This document shows positions 17,312-25,596 of a DNA stretch of 64,000 bases, piece by piece (the first letter of the stretch is position 1; each line of letters opens with the position of its first letter). Location of the stretch: positions 682,001-746,000 of the forward strand of contig NZ_CAKAKB010000003.1 of NCBI RefSeq assembly GCF_916618755.1, read 5' to 3'. This DNA comes from Actinotalea sp. Marseille-Q4924 (GTDB lineage Bacteria > Actinomycetota > Actinomycetes > Actinomycetales > Cellulomonadaceae). The position numbers were made by a program, and so were the translations under genes. The notes beneath the pieces are model-generated. The model searched no databases and was not told where the DNA came from. It was given only the letters and a program-made list of their open reading frames with translations.

Positions 17312-17325
17312 GGCAACCGGTTGCC
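17312..17325. promoter_or_regulatory. LacI-type operator upstream of the beta-glucoside operon
   Basis: GGCAACCGGTTGCC is a perfect 14-bp palindrome with a central CCGG. A second TGGCAAC lies exactly 10 bp upstream of the first arm, giving a helical-phase repeat. It stands about 105 bp before the kinase-like gene. Similar palindromes regulate sugar operons in actinobacteria. The cognate LacI gene is not in the window unless the island repressor binds it, which is unlikely from sequence. Confidence 0.6.
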
Positions 17326-17429
17326 GTCCGATCGTCGCGCGCAGTGGACTGGGTGCAGCACCTCAGGTGGCCGCCTCACGGGACCCTCCCGCCGGCGCCG
17401 GACGGTGCCGACGGAGACGGAGAATCCCG

Positions 17430-18098
17430 ATGAGCGACGACCCAGCCGCGACGCCGTCCGACCGACCGGTCGTGACCCTTTTCGAGCACTACGGAGCCGG
17501 CGCGTCAGCCGTCGGACGCGCGGTGGCGGAGGAGCTCGGGCTCCCCTTCCACGCGCAGGCCTTCACCTCCGACGACCTCGGAGCGGCCGACGACGGCTCC
17601 ACCGCGCAGAACGCCACCCTGGCCCAGGTGTACTCGGCGCTCGGCGGCGCCTACGGCGGGTTCGAGGGGCGTGACGTCGTGGCGACGCAGCAGGACAAGT
17701 ACGACCTCGTCATGACGAACAACCGGAGCGTGTGGGCCGACGCCGCCGAGGGAGGGGTCATCGTGGGCCGCAACGCCACGGTGGTCCTCGCGTCGCGGCC
17801 GCGGACGGTCCACGTGCTCTTGACCGGCTCCGTCGAGGACCGCGTCGCGCGGGCGGCGGAGGAGTCCGGGATCTCGGTGACGGAGGCCGCTCGACGTCAG
17901 GTGCGGGAGGACGAGGTCCGCGCGCAGATGTCGGTGGTGCTCTACGGCTGGGACCCCCGCCTGCCGGATCGTTACGACGTCGTCGTCAACACCAGCCGCA
18001 TCCCGCTGCACGCCGTGGTGCAGGCCATCGTCCAGGTCGTGCGCGCCATCACCCCGTCCGCCCCCGCGGCGCCGGCCCGTCGTCCCCAGGAGTCCTGA
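17430..18098 (+). CDS. Cytidylate-kinase-like family protein
   Basis: ATG after GGAGACGGAG, about 222 residues. The N terminus (TLFEHYGAGASAVGRAVAEE) is the modified P-loop of the cytidylate-kinase-like family (Pfam AAK-6 type), and GVIVGRNATVVLASRP, HVLLTGSVEDRVARA and YDVVVNTSRIPL fit its later strands. The family is widespread but has no agreed reaction. It is not the housekeeping Cmk, which has a different P-loop and a CMP-binding insert. It is the first gene of an operon with a GPH transporter and a GH3 glucosidase (3 nt and then a 4-nt overlap), so a link to sugar metabolism or its control is suggested. Confidence 0.82.
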   Translation: MSDDPAATPSDRPVVTLFEHYGAGASAVGRAVAEELGLPFHAQAFTSDDLGAADDGSTAQNATLAQVYSALGGAYGGFEGRDVVATQQDKYDLVMTNNRSVWADAAEGGVIVGRNATVVLASRPRTVHVLLTGSVEDRVARAAEESGISVTEAARRQVREDEVRAQMSVVLYGWDPRLPDRYDVVVNTSRIPLHAVVQAIVQVVRAITPSAPAAPARRPQES

Positions 18099-18100
18099 GC

Positions 18101-19546
18101 ATGAACACCGTCACGCAGGTCACCGCTCCGGTCGTCACCGCACGGTCGCTCACGCTGCGCAACTACCTGGCGTACGCCGCCGGCGACGCCGCGAACAACC
18201 TCTCGTTCACCATGGCGGGGATGTTCCTCATCCTCTACTACACGAACGTCGTGGGGGTCGAAGGGGCCGTCATCGGCACGATGTTCCTGGTGGTCCGCTT
18301 CATCGACGCGTTCACCGACCTGCTGGTCGGGCGCGCGGTCGACGCCAAGCGATCGGGCCGGCTGGGCAAGTTCAAGCCGTTCATCCTCTGGTTCTCCCTG
18401 CCCCTGCTGCTCTCGAGCATGGCGATCTACTCCGCGAGGACGTTCTTCCCGGAGATCTCCGGCACCGCGGCGGTCGTCTACATGTACGTGACGTACCTGG
18501 CCATGGGCTCGATCTTCTACACCCTCGTGAACATCGCGTACGGCTCGATGGCCCCGGCGTTGACCCAGGTACCTGTCGAGCGTGGCAAGCTCGCCGCCTT
18601 CCGCGGGTACGGGGCCGCTGTCGCCATCCTCGCGCTCGCCTTCATCATCGCGCCGCAGATCCGGGCCAACATCGAGAACCCTGAGGCACTGCAGCGGTCG
18701 CTGTTCATCACCACCGCCGGCTTGGTCGTCGTCGGCATGGCCCTCTACCTCTTCCTGGTGTTCAACACGCAGGAGCAGGTGGCCCGTCCGGCCACCCCGG
18801 TGTCGATGCGGGACAGCCTGCGGACCCTCACGACCAACAAGCCGCTGCTGTGGCTCTCCGCGGGGGCCGTCCTCTTCCTCACCGGGGTCACGGCGTTCTC
18901 GACGCTCGCGTCCTACGTGGCCATCTACGTCCAGCAGGACGCGCAGTTCATCGCATGGAACGTCCTGGCGCAGACGGTGGCCCTCTTCGTCGTCGGTCCG
19001 CTGATCCCGACCGTCGTGCGCACCATCGGGAAGCGCGCGGGCTACGTGGCATTCGGCAGCGTCAGCCTGCTCGGGGCGGCCGTCCTGGCCTTCGCCCCGC
19101 TCGGCTCGAACCCGTGGTGGGGCCCGGTGGCCTTCTTCCTGATCGGGATCGCGCTGAACGGTGTCAACACGCTCATGTGGGCCCTGGAGGCGGACACGGT
19201 CGAGTACGGCGAGTGGCGCACGGGGAACCGCACCGAGGGCACCACGTACGCGGTGTTCTCCTTCACCCGCAAGATGGGGCAGGCACTCGGCGGTTTCGTC
19301 GGCGGTTTCGCTCTGACGTGGGCCGGCTTCAGCGCATCCCTCGCCTCCAGCGGCGACGCGCAGCGGCCGGGGGTCGCGGAGAACATCCAGCTCTGGACCG
19401 GTGGCCTCATCGGCGCCTTCACCCTGGTCTCGATCGCCGTCATGGCCTTCTACCCGCTGACGGAGGAGAAGTACCGGCAGATCGCCGGCGAGATCGCGGC
19501 GCGCCGTGCCCTCGCCGTGCCGACGACGCCCGGGAGCCCGTCGTGA
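18101..19546 (+). CDS. GPH-family glycoside:cation symporter (MelB-like MFS)
   Basis: The ATG is 3 nt after the preceding stop; about 481 residues. Twelve membrane segments are visible. GPH hallmarks are present: YAAGDAANNLSFTMAGMFLI at the start, FIDAFTDLLVGRAVDAKRSG with the conserved Asp residues in segment 2 and the loop after it, GKFKPFILW, and MWALEADTVEYGEWRTGNRT in the second half. These transporters import glycosides with H+ or Na+. The overlapping GH3 gene downstream suggests beta-glucosides or short beta-linked oligosaccharides as cargo. Confidence 0.92.
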   Translation: MNTVTQVTAPVVTARSLTLRNYLAYAAGDAANNLSFTMAGMFLILYYTNVVGVEGAVIGTMFLVVRFIDAFTDLLVGRAVDAKRSGRLGKFKPFILWFSLPLLLSSMAIYSARTFFPEISGTAAVVYMYVTYLAMGSIFYTLVNIAYGSMAPALTQVPVERGKLAAFRGYGAAVAILALAFIIAPQIRANIENPEALQRSLFITTAGLVVVGMALYLFLVFNTQEQVARPATPVSMRDSLRTLTTNKPLLWLSAGAVLFLTGVTAFSTLASYVAIYVQQDAQFIAWNVLAQTVALFVVGPLIPTVVRTIGKRAGYVAFGSVSLLGAAVLAFAPLGSNPWWGPVAFFLIGIALNGVNTLMWALEADTVEYGEWRTGNRTEGTTYAVFSFTRKMGQALGGFVGGFALTWAGFSASLASSGDAQRPGVAENIQLWTGGLIGAFTLVSIAVMAFYPLTEEKYRQIAGEIAARRALAVPTTPGSPS

Positions 19547-21708
19547 GCGGCGAGGCCGCGCCGAGCCGCAGCACGGACCGGCCCTGGACGGACACGTCGC
19601 TCGCACCTGCGGAGCGCGCCCGCCTCCTGGTGGCCGCGATGACGCTCGAGCAGAAGATCGCCCACCTGCACGGGGCGATGGAGACGATCGACATCTACGA
19701 GATCAGTGCGCGAGCGGCGGCCGAGGGACAGGACCTCGAGCAGCTCGCCGCCCAGATCCGCGTCGAGCGCCACGTCGCCGGCATCGAGGAGCTCGGAATC
19801 CCGCGGTTCCGGATCACCAACGGCCCGGTGGGTGTCGGCATGGGTGACGGCACTCCGAGCCCGAAGGCCACCGCCCTGCCGATGGCGATCGGCCTGGCCG
19901 CGGGGTTCGACCCCGAGCTCGCCCGGACGTACGGGGACCTCATCGGGGACGAGACGGCGACGCTGGGCCAGCACGTCCTCGAGGGTCCGGGCGTGTGCCT
20001 GCACCGGCTGCCGACCGGGGGGCGCAACTTCGAGTACTTCTCCGAGGACCCCTACCTCAGCGGCGTCATGGGTGTCGAGGTCACCAGGGCGATCCAGGCA
20101 CACGGCCTCATCGCCATGGCCAAGCACTACGTCGTCAACGACCAGGAGCACGAGCGCTTCCGGGCGAACGTGGAGGTCGACGAGCAGACGCTGCGCGAGC
20201 TGTACCTGCTGCCGTTCGAGATGCTCGTCAAGGACGCGCAGATCGCGGCCGTGATGAGCGCGTACAACCGAGTCCGGGGCACCTATGCGACGGAGAACCG
20301 GTACCTGCTCCACACCGTCCTGCGCGAGGAGTGGGGTTTCGAGGGCTACGTCCAGTCCGACTTCTGGTCGTGCCGCTCGGCGGCGCCGTCCCTCAACGCG
20401 GGCATGGACCACGAGATGCCGGACGCCAAGTGGCTCAACGAGGGGACCGTCACCGCGGCGCTGCGCGACACGAGCCTCGAGATCCAGACCGTGGACCGCG
20501 CGCTCGTGCGCCGGTACACGCAGATGTTCCGGTTCGGCCAGTTCGAGCGGCCGTACGCGCCCGGAGAGATCGACGCCCGGGGGCACGGCGAGGTGTCCCG
20601 GCGCATCGGTGAGCAGATCGCCGTCCTGCTGAAGAACGACGGCGCCCTGCTGCCGCTCGACCCGGGAATGGGGAGCGTCGTCGTCATCGGGCAGGCCGCC
20701 TACGTCGACCAGGCCTGCCAGGGGGGCGGCGGCAGCTCGAAGGTGGACCCGCTCTACACCGTCCGTCCCCTCGACGGCCTGCGGGACGTCCTCGACGGCC
20801 TCGGCTCCTCGGCCGAGGTCCGCAGCGTCACGGTCGCCGACGACCTGTCCAACCTGGACGAGGCGCGGGCCGCGGCCCGTGACGCCGACGTCGTCGTCGT
20901 CATGGCCGGCCTCGTGGCCACGGAGGGCGCGGACCAGCCGCACCCGAGCATGCTGAACGACCAGGACCGGATGATCGCGGAGGTCGCGCCGCTCAACCCG
21001 CGCACCGTCGTCGTGCTCAAGGACAGCAACCCGGTGCTCATGCCGTGGCTCGACGCCGTGCCCGCGGTGCTGGAGGTCTGGAACCAGGGCGCCGAGGACG
21101 GGCACGTCGTCGCCGACCTGCTCCTCGGCGTCGTCAACCCCTCCGGCAAGCTCCCGACCACCTACCCGCGGTCGTGGGAGGACACGCCGTTCGCCGGGCA
21201 CCCGGAGCGGTACCCGGGGACCGACGAGGGCGCCGGCTACCCGGTGATCCGGTACAGCGAGGGCCTCCGGATGGGCTACCGCTGGTACCAGTCCGAGGGC
21301 ATCGCCCCGCTGTTCCCGTTCGGGTACGGCCTCTCGTACACCACCTTCACCGTCGACGACCTCGCCGTGGGCGCGGCCGAGACCGACGGCACCACGCCGC
21401 TGTCGGTCGAGGTCACGGTGACCAACACCGGTCAGGTGGCCGGCGCCGAGGTGGTCCAGGTGTACCTGGGCCTGCCGGAGTCGCTCGGGCAGCCGCCCAA
21501 GCGGCTGGTCGCGTTCCGCAAGGTGCACCTGGAGCCGGGGGAGTCCGCGCGCGTCCGCCTGGTCGTGGACCCCGCGGCCACGCACCACCCGCTGTCCGTG
21601 TGGGACGCGGCCGCGCACGACTTCGTCGTGGTCCCCGGCACGTACCGGCTCCACGTGGGCACGTCCAGCGAGGACGACCGCCTGACGGCGACGGTCGCCG
21701 TCCGCTGA
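19543..21708 (+). CDS. Cytoplasmic GH3 beta-glucosidase-type glycoside hydrolase
   Basis: The GTG overlaps the transporter stop by 4 nt; about 721 residues and no signal peptide. Domain order is GH3 N-terminal barrel (about 25-300, GRNFEYFSEDPYLSG, AKHYVVNDQE, VQSDFWS with the nucleophile Asp), GH3 C-terminal sandwich (about 370-590, NPSGKLPTTYP, LFPFGYGLSYTTF) and a C-terminal fibronectin-III-like domain (about 610-715). The region AMETIDIYEIS is unusual near the start. Lack of export and overlap with a symporter gene indicate hydrolysis of imported glycosides inside the cell. Regulation is probably through the palindrome at 17312. Confidence 0.93.
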   Translation: MSGEAAPSRSTDRPWTDTSLAPAERARLLVAAMTLEQKIAHLHGAMETIDIYEISARAAAEGQDLEQLAAQIRVERHVAGIEELGIPRFRITNGPVGVGMGDGTPSPKATALPMAIGLAAGFDPELARTYGDLIGDETATLGQHVLEGPGVCLHRLPTGGRNFEYFSEDPYLSGVMGVEVTRAIQAHGLIAMAKHYVVNDQEHERFRANVEVDEQTLRELYLLPFEMLVKDAQIAAVMSAYNRVRGTYATENRYLLHTVLREEWGFEGYVQSDFWSCRSAAPSLNAGMDHEMPDAKWLNEGTVTAALRDTSLEIQTVDRALVRRYTQMFRFGQFERPYAPGEIDARGHGEVSRRIGEQIAVLLKNDGALLPLDPGMGSVVVIGQAAYVDQACQGGGGSSKVDPLYTVRPLDGLRDVLDGLGSSAEVRSVTVADDLSNLDEARAAARDADVVVVMAGLVATEGADQPHPSMLNDQDRMIAEVAPLNPRTVVVLKDSNPVLMPWLDAVPAVLEVWNQGAEDGHVVADLLLGVVNPSGKLPTTYPRSWEDTPFAGHPERYPGTDEGAGYPVIRYSEGLRMGYRWYQSEGIAPLFPFGYGLSYTTFTVDDLAVGAAETDGTTPLSVEVTVTNTGQVAGAEVVQVYLGLPESLGQPPKRLVAFRKVHLEPGESARVRLVVDPAATHHPLSVWDAAAHDFVVVPGTYRLHVGTSSEDDRLTATVAVR

Positions 21709-21793
21709 CGACGCGGCCCGGGCGGGGCGTACGGTGCTGTCCCTGACGGCGTCCCGCGGCCGGACCGCGACCGTCGCACGAGGAGGTCGGTGG

Positions 21794-21934
21794 ATGAGCT
21801 GGATCCAGCCCCCGGATGAGGTCGGCCCGGCCGCGGCCGCGGCCGCGGCTGCCGCCGCGTACCGGTCGCTGGACCCCGCCCTGCGGGACGCCCTCACCGT
21901 CGGACGGCCGATCGCCGACCCCAGCGGTGCGTAG
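21794..21934 (+). CDS. Small protein of 46 residues coupled to the EamA gene
   Basis: An ATG follows a strong AGGAGG, and the frame ends inside the start region of the next gene (8-nt overlap, TAG at 21932-21934). The product begins MSWIQPPDEV, has a run of ten alanines encoded by GCGGCC repeats, and ends VGRPIADPSGA. It has no membrane segment. It may be a real small protein or mainly a device to deliver ribosomes to the downstream GTG, which has no good Shine-Dalgarno sequence of its own. No family recognised. Confidence 0.6.
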   Translation: MSWIQPPDEVGPAAAAAAAAAAYRSLDPALRDALTVGRPIADPSGA

Positions 21935-22946
21935 GGGCATCGTGCGCGCGGCCCTCGCCGCGCTGCTCTTCGGTGCGTCCACGCCGTTCGCCGCCCAGAT
22001 CGCGCGGGAGACCAACCCCTTCACGCTGGCGGGGCTGCTCTACCTCGGCGCGGCGATCGCGGTCCTGCCGGGCACGGTGACGCGCCGTCCCGACCCCGCG
22101 GCCCTGCGCCGGGGGGCCGGGCGGCTGGCGGTCGCGGTCGTCGTCGGGGGAGCCGCGGGACCGGTCCTGCTCGCGCTCGGGCTCCAGCACGCCTCCGCGG
22201 CGAACGCCTCCCTGCTGCTCAACCTCGAGCTCGTCTTCACCGTGGCGCTCGCGGCGCTCGTGTTCCGGGAGCACATCGGCCCGCGCGTCGCCACGGGCGC
22301 GGTGCTGGTCGGGGCGGCGAGCCTGATCCTCACCGGCCCCGGCGCGACGGCCGGCCTCCGGCTCGGCGCGGTGCTCATCGCGGCGGCGTGCGTGTGCTGG
22401 GCGATCGACAACAGCGTCACGGCCGAGCTGGACGAGCTCGCCCCGGCCCACATCACGTTCGCCAAGGGGCTCGTCGCCGGCACCGCGAACACGGTGATCG
22501 GGCTCCTGGCGGCCCCGGCCCCGGCGCCGCCCGTCGTCGGTGCGGCCCTGCTCATCGGGGCGCTCGGCTACGGGCTCTCCATCACGCTGTGGGTGGCCGG
22601 CGCCCGCGACCTGGGCGCAGCGCGGGCGCAGGTCGTCTTCGCCACCGCACCGTTCCTCGGCGCGGTGGTCGCGTGGACGGTGCTCGCCGAGCCGGTCCGG
22701 GTCCCGACGGTGATCGCCCTGGTCGTGGCGGCGATCGGTGTCGCACTGGTGTCCGGGTCCGACCACGTCCACGCGCACGCCCACGACGCGACCGTCCACG
22801 ACCACGAGCACGTCCACGACGACGACCACCACGACCACACCCACGAGGACGGGTTCACGGGACGGCACCAGCACCCGCACGAGCACGGGACGGTCCGCCA
22901 CAGCCATCCCCACGTCCCCGACCTGCACCACCGGCACGTCCACTGA
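21927..22946 (+). CDS. EamA/DMT-family transporter with histidine-rich C-terminal tail
   Basis: The GTG at 21927, inside the end of the small upstream gene, gives about 339 residues. The first 275 residues contain ten hydrophobic segments in two EamA repeats (LFGASTPFAAQIAR, LLLNLELVFTVALAALVFRE, then LGAARAQVVFATAPFLGA). From about residue 277 the sequence becomes a hydrophilic tail of about 63 residues with 23 histidines plus many Asp/Glu (HVHAHAHD, HDHEHVHDDDHHDHTHED). Such tails bind Zn, Ni or Co in metal transporters and chaperones. The transporter may therefore move or sense a metal, although most EamA proteins move metabolites. Confidence 0.85.
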   Translation: MRRGIVRAALAALLFGASTPFAAQIARETNPFTLAGLLYLGAAIAVLPGTVTRRPDPAALRRGAGRLAVAVVVGGAAGPVLLALGLQHASAANASLLLNLELVFTVALAALVFREHIGPRVATGAVLVGAASLILTGPGATAGLRLGAVLIAAACVCWAIDNSVTAELDELAPAHITFAKGLVAGTANTVIGLLAAPAPAPPVVGAALLIGALGYGLSITLWVAGARDLGAARAQVVFATAPFLGAVVAWTVLAEPVRVPTVIALVVAAIGVALVSGSDHVHAHAHDATVHDHEHVHDDDHHDHTHEDGFTGRHQHPHEHGTVRHSHPHVPDLHHRHVH

Positions 22947-22997
22947 GGCCGGCGGGGCACAGGTCCCACCCGGGGACGAGGACTCGAGCGGCAGCGG

Positions 22998-23828
22998 TCA
23001 CCGCGCCGCGGCGCGCACCACCTGCTCGGCGTGCCGCAGGACCGGTCCGTCGACCATCTGCCCCTCCCACCGGAAGACCCCCGCGCGGCCCGCCGCGGCC
23101 CCCAGCAGACGCCGGGCGCGGTCGACCTCCGCGTCCGTCGGCCGGTACGCCGCCCGGACGACGGCCACCTGGCCCGGGTGGATGCACGCGGTGGCGGCGA
23201 ACCCGGACGCCCGGGCGTCCGCCGCCTCGGTCGCGAGGCCGTCGACGTCGTCGATGTCGAGGTGGACGGCGTCGATGGCCGCACGGCCGGCGGCGCCCGC
23301 AGCGAGGAGGACGGCCGAGCGGGCGTGGGCGGCGACGTCACGGTACGAGCCGTCCGCGCGGCGGCTGGACGTCCCGCCGAGCGACGCGACGAGGTCCTCC
23401 GCCCCCCACATGAGCGCGACCACGCCCTTGGCAGCCGCGATGGCCGGCGCCGCGACCACGCCCGCGGCGGTCTCGACCAGCGCCACGACGTCCCACGGGC
23501 CCCGGCGCCGGACCGCCACGACGTCGTCGGCGGACGCCGTCTTCGCGACCATCACCGTGCGGTACCGCGTCTGCGTCAGGGCCGCGACGTCCTCGTCGAA
23601 CCACGGGGTGCCCACCGCGTTGACGCGGACGATCGTGCGCTCCGGATCCAGGGGTGTGGCGACGAGGGCATCCCGGGCGGCCGCCTTGTCCTCGGGCGCC
23701 ACCGCGTCCTCGAGGTCCAGGATCACCGCGTCGGCGCGTTCCGCGGCCTTGGCGAAGCGGTCGGGCCGGTCGGCGGGGCAGAACAGCAGGGCCGGCCCCA
23801 TCGCGAACGACGCCCCGGGGTGGGTCAC
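22998..23828 (-). CDS. HpcH/HpaI aldolase/citrate lyase-family CoA ester lyase (CitE-like)
   Basis: The GTG start overlaps the stop of the MaoC gene (GTGA); an internal ATG 9 residues later is possible. About 276 residues form a CitE-type TIM barrel: [66 protein letters not shown] and ACIHPGQV. Mycobacterial CitE-like proteins and related lyases cleave or hydrolyse acyl-CoA such as malyl- or citramalyl-CoA. It is the last gene of the five-gene minus-strand operon that starts at 29344 and resembles the M. tuberculosis leucine-catabolism cluster. Confidence 0.88.
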   Translation of the reverse strand: MTHPGASFAMGPALLFCPADRPDRFAKAAERADAVILDLEDAVAPEDKAAARDALVATPLDPERTIVRVNAVGTPWFDEDVAALTQTRYRTVMVAKTASADDVVAVRRRGPWDVVALVETAAGVVAAPAIAAAKGVVALMWGAEDLVASLGGTSSRRADGSYRDVAAHARSAVLLAAGAAGRAAIDAVHLDIDDVDGLATEAADARASGFAATACIHPGQVAVVRAAYRPTDAEVDRARRLLGAAAGRAGVFRWEGQMVDGPVLRHAEQVVRAAAR

Positions 23829-24421
23829 CCCTGCTCCCGGCACAGGAAGAGGACGGCGCGGGTCGCGGTCGCGACGACGACGTCGTCCTGGTTGCGACCC
23901 GTGTGCTCGAGCGTCACGACGCCCTGCCCGGGCCGGGACCGCGACAGCCGCTTGGCGGTCACGACCGTCTCCGCGTACAGCGTGTCGCCGTGGAACAGCG
24001 GGTGCGGGAACGCCACCTCGCCGAAGCCGAGGTTCGCCACGATCGTGCCCTGCGTGAGCTGCCCCACGGACAGCCCGACGAGGGTGGAGAGCGTGAGGAG
24101 CGAGTTCACCAGCCGCTGGCCGAAGGGCTGCGTCGCGGACCACGCGGCGTCCAGGTGCAGCGGCTGGTGGTTCATCGTCAGCGTGGAGAACAGGACGTTG
24201 TCGGCCTCGGTGAGGGTGCGCCCGGGCCGGTGCACGTAGCGCGCACCGACCTCGAGCTCCTCGAAGTACAGGCCGCGCTGGACGACCTCGTCCCGCGCCG
24301 CGGTGCCGTGGCCGGGCGACGGGTGGCTGGGCTGCACAAGACCTTCGTCGGTCGGTCCGTCGGGGGTCACGGCCGTGCCGTCCGCACGGGGACGGTCGGC
24401 GTCCGTGCGGTCCTCGGTCAT
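23825..24421 (-). CDS. MaoC-family acyl dehydratase
   Basis: 198 residues with an ATG that overlaps the stop of the acyl-CoA dehydrogenase gene (4 nt). The first 45 residues are hydrophilic and probably disordered. Then comes a hot-dog fold with [24 protein letters not shown], close to the hydratase signature with a catalytic Asp/His pair, and [13 protein letters not shown]. It may hydrate an enoyl-CoA intermediate of branched-chain degradation. In M. tuberculosis the gene in this position is also MaoC-like. Confidence 0.88.
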   Translation of the reverse strand: MTEDRTDADRPRADGTAVTPDGPTDEGLVQPSHPSPGHGTAARDEVVQRGLYFEELEVGARYVHRPGRTLTEADNVLFSTLTMNHQPLHLDAAWSATQPFGQRLVNSLLTLSTLVGLSVGQLTQGTIVANLGFGEVAFPHPLFHGDTLYAETVVTAKRLSRSRPGQGVVTLEHTGRNQDDVVVATATRAVLFLCREQG

Positions 24422-25596
24422 GCCGCTGCCCCGAACCCCAGCTCGCGGGCGATGATCATCAGCTGCACCTCCGTCGTCCCCTCACCGATCTCGAGCACCT
24501 TCGCGTCGCGGTAGTGGCGTGCGACGGCGTTCTCGTTGAGGAAGCCGTACCCGCCCCAGATCTGCGCGGCGTCGTGCGCGTTGGCCATGGCCGCCTCGCT
24601 GCTGATCATCTTGGCGAGGCTCGCCTGCATCTTGAAGGGCTTGCCCGCGACGATCCGGTGCGCGGCGTCGTAGGTCGCCAGCCGGGCGGAGTGCGTCCGC
24701 GCCTGCATGCGGGCGATCATGAAGGCGATGTGCTGGTTGTCCCCGATGGCCCGGCCGAACACCTGGCGCTTCTTCGCGTAGCGGATCGCCTCCTCGAGGC
24801 ACCCCTGCGCGGCGCCGGTGCACAGCGCCGCGAACGCCACGCGGCCCTCGTCGAGGCTCTGGATGAAGTTCGCGAAGCCGCGGCCGCGCTCGCCGAGGAG
24901 GTTCTCCTCGGGGACGCGCACGTCCTCGAACGTCAGCGGGTGCGTGTCGGACGTGTGCCAGCCGACCTTGTCGTACGCCGGGCCCACCGTGAACCCCGGC
25001 GTGCCGGCCGGGACGAGGATCGCCGTGAGCTCCTTCTTGACGGAGCCGTCCACGCGCGTCTCCTCACCGGTCACCGCGGTCACCGTGACCAGGCTCGTGA
25101 TCTCCGAGCCGGAGTTGGTGATGAACTGCTTCGTGCCGTTGATGACCCACTCGCCGTTCTCGAGGCGTGCGGTGGTCTGCGTGCCGGCCGCGTCCGAGCC
25201 CGCCTCCGCCTCGGTCAGCCCGAAGCCGGCGAGCGCCTCGCCCCGCGCCAGCGGCGGGACCCACCGCTGCTTCTGCTCCTCGGTGCCCCGCCGGTAGATT
25301 GGCATGGTGCCCAGGCCCACGCCGGCCTCGAGCGTCACCGCGATCGACTGGTCGACCCGGGCGAGCTGCTCCACCGCGAGGCACAGCTCGACGTAGGTCT
25401 TGCCCTGGCCGCCGTACTCGGGGGAGAAGGGCAGGCCGAACAGGCCCATGCGGCCCATCTCGGCGATGATCCCGTAGGGCAGCTCCCGCTTGGTGTCGTA
25501 CTCGTACGCGGCCGGCGCGACGACCTCGTCGGCGAACTCGCGCACCTGGTCGGCGAGCTTCTGCTGCTCGGTCGTGAGGTCGAGGTCGTGGCTCAT
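24418..25596 (-). CDS. Acyl-CoA dehydrogenase (isovaleryl-CoA dehydrogenase-like)
   Basis: ATG start, 392 residues, full-length for the family. Signatures are [19 protein letters not shown] (FAD/substrate binding) and [20 protein letters not shown]; the [17 protein letters not shown] end is typical. The sequence TVEAGVGL-like [19 protein letters not shown] and the local context point to short branched acyl-CoA, most likely isovaleryl-CoA in leucine breakdown; this substrate is inferred. It sits between the carboxylase alpha subunit gene (overlap of 4 nt) and the MaoC gene. Confidence 0.92.
   Translation of the reverse strand: MSHDLDLTTEQQKLADQVREFADEVVAPAAYEYDTKRELPYGIIAEMGRMGLFGLPFSPEYGGQGKTYVELCLAVEQLARVDQSIAVTLEAGVGLGTMPIYRRGTEEQKQRWVPPLARGEALAGFGLTEAEAGSDAAGTQTTARLENGEWVINGTKQFITNSGSEITSLVTVTAVTGEETRVDGSVKKELTAILVPAGTPGFTVGPAYDKVGWHTSDTHPLTFEDVRVPEENLLGERGRGFANFIQSLDEGRVAFAALCTGAAQGCLEEAIRYAKKRQVFGRAIGDNQHIAFMIARMQARTHSARLATYDAAHRIVAGKPFKMQASLAKMISSEAAMANAHDAAQIWGGYGFLNENAVARHYRDAKVLEIGEGTTEVQLMIIARELGFGAAA

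Noticed and set aside
21816-21926. Longer N terminus for the EamA protein
   Set aside because: The extra residues are Arg/Pro-rich and overlap the 46-residue ORF that has the strong ribosome-binding site; the GTG at 21927 gives a proper first membrane segment.
22765-22946. CRISPR-like short repeats
   Set aside because: The repeated CAC/GAC triplets encode the His/Asp-rich tail of the EamA protein; there are no regular repeats and spacers.
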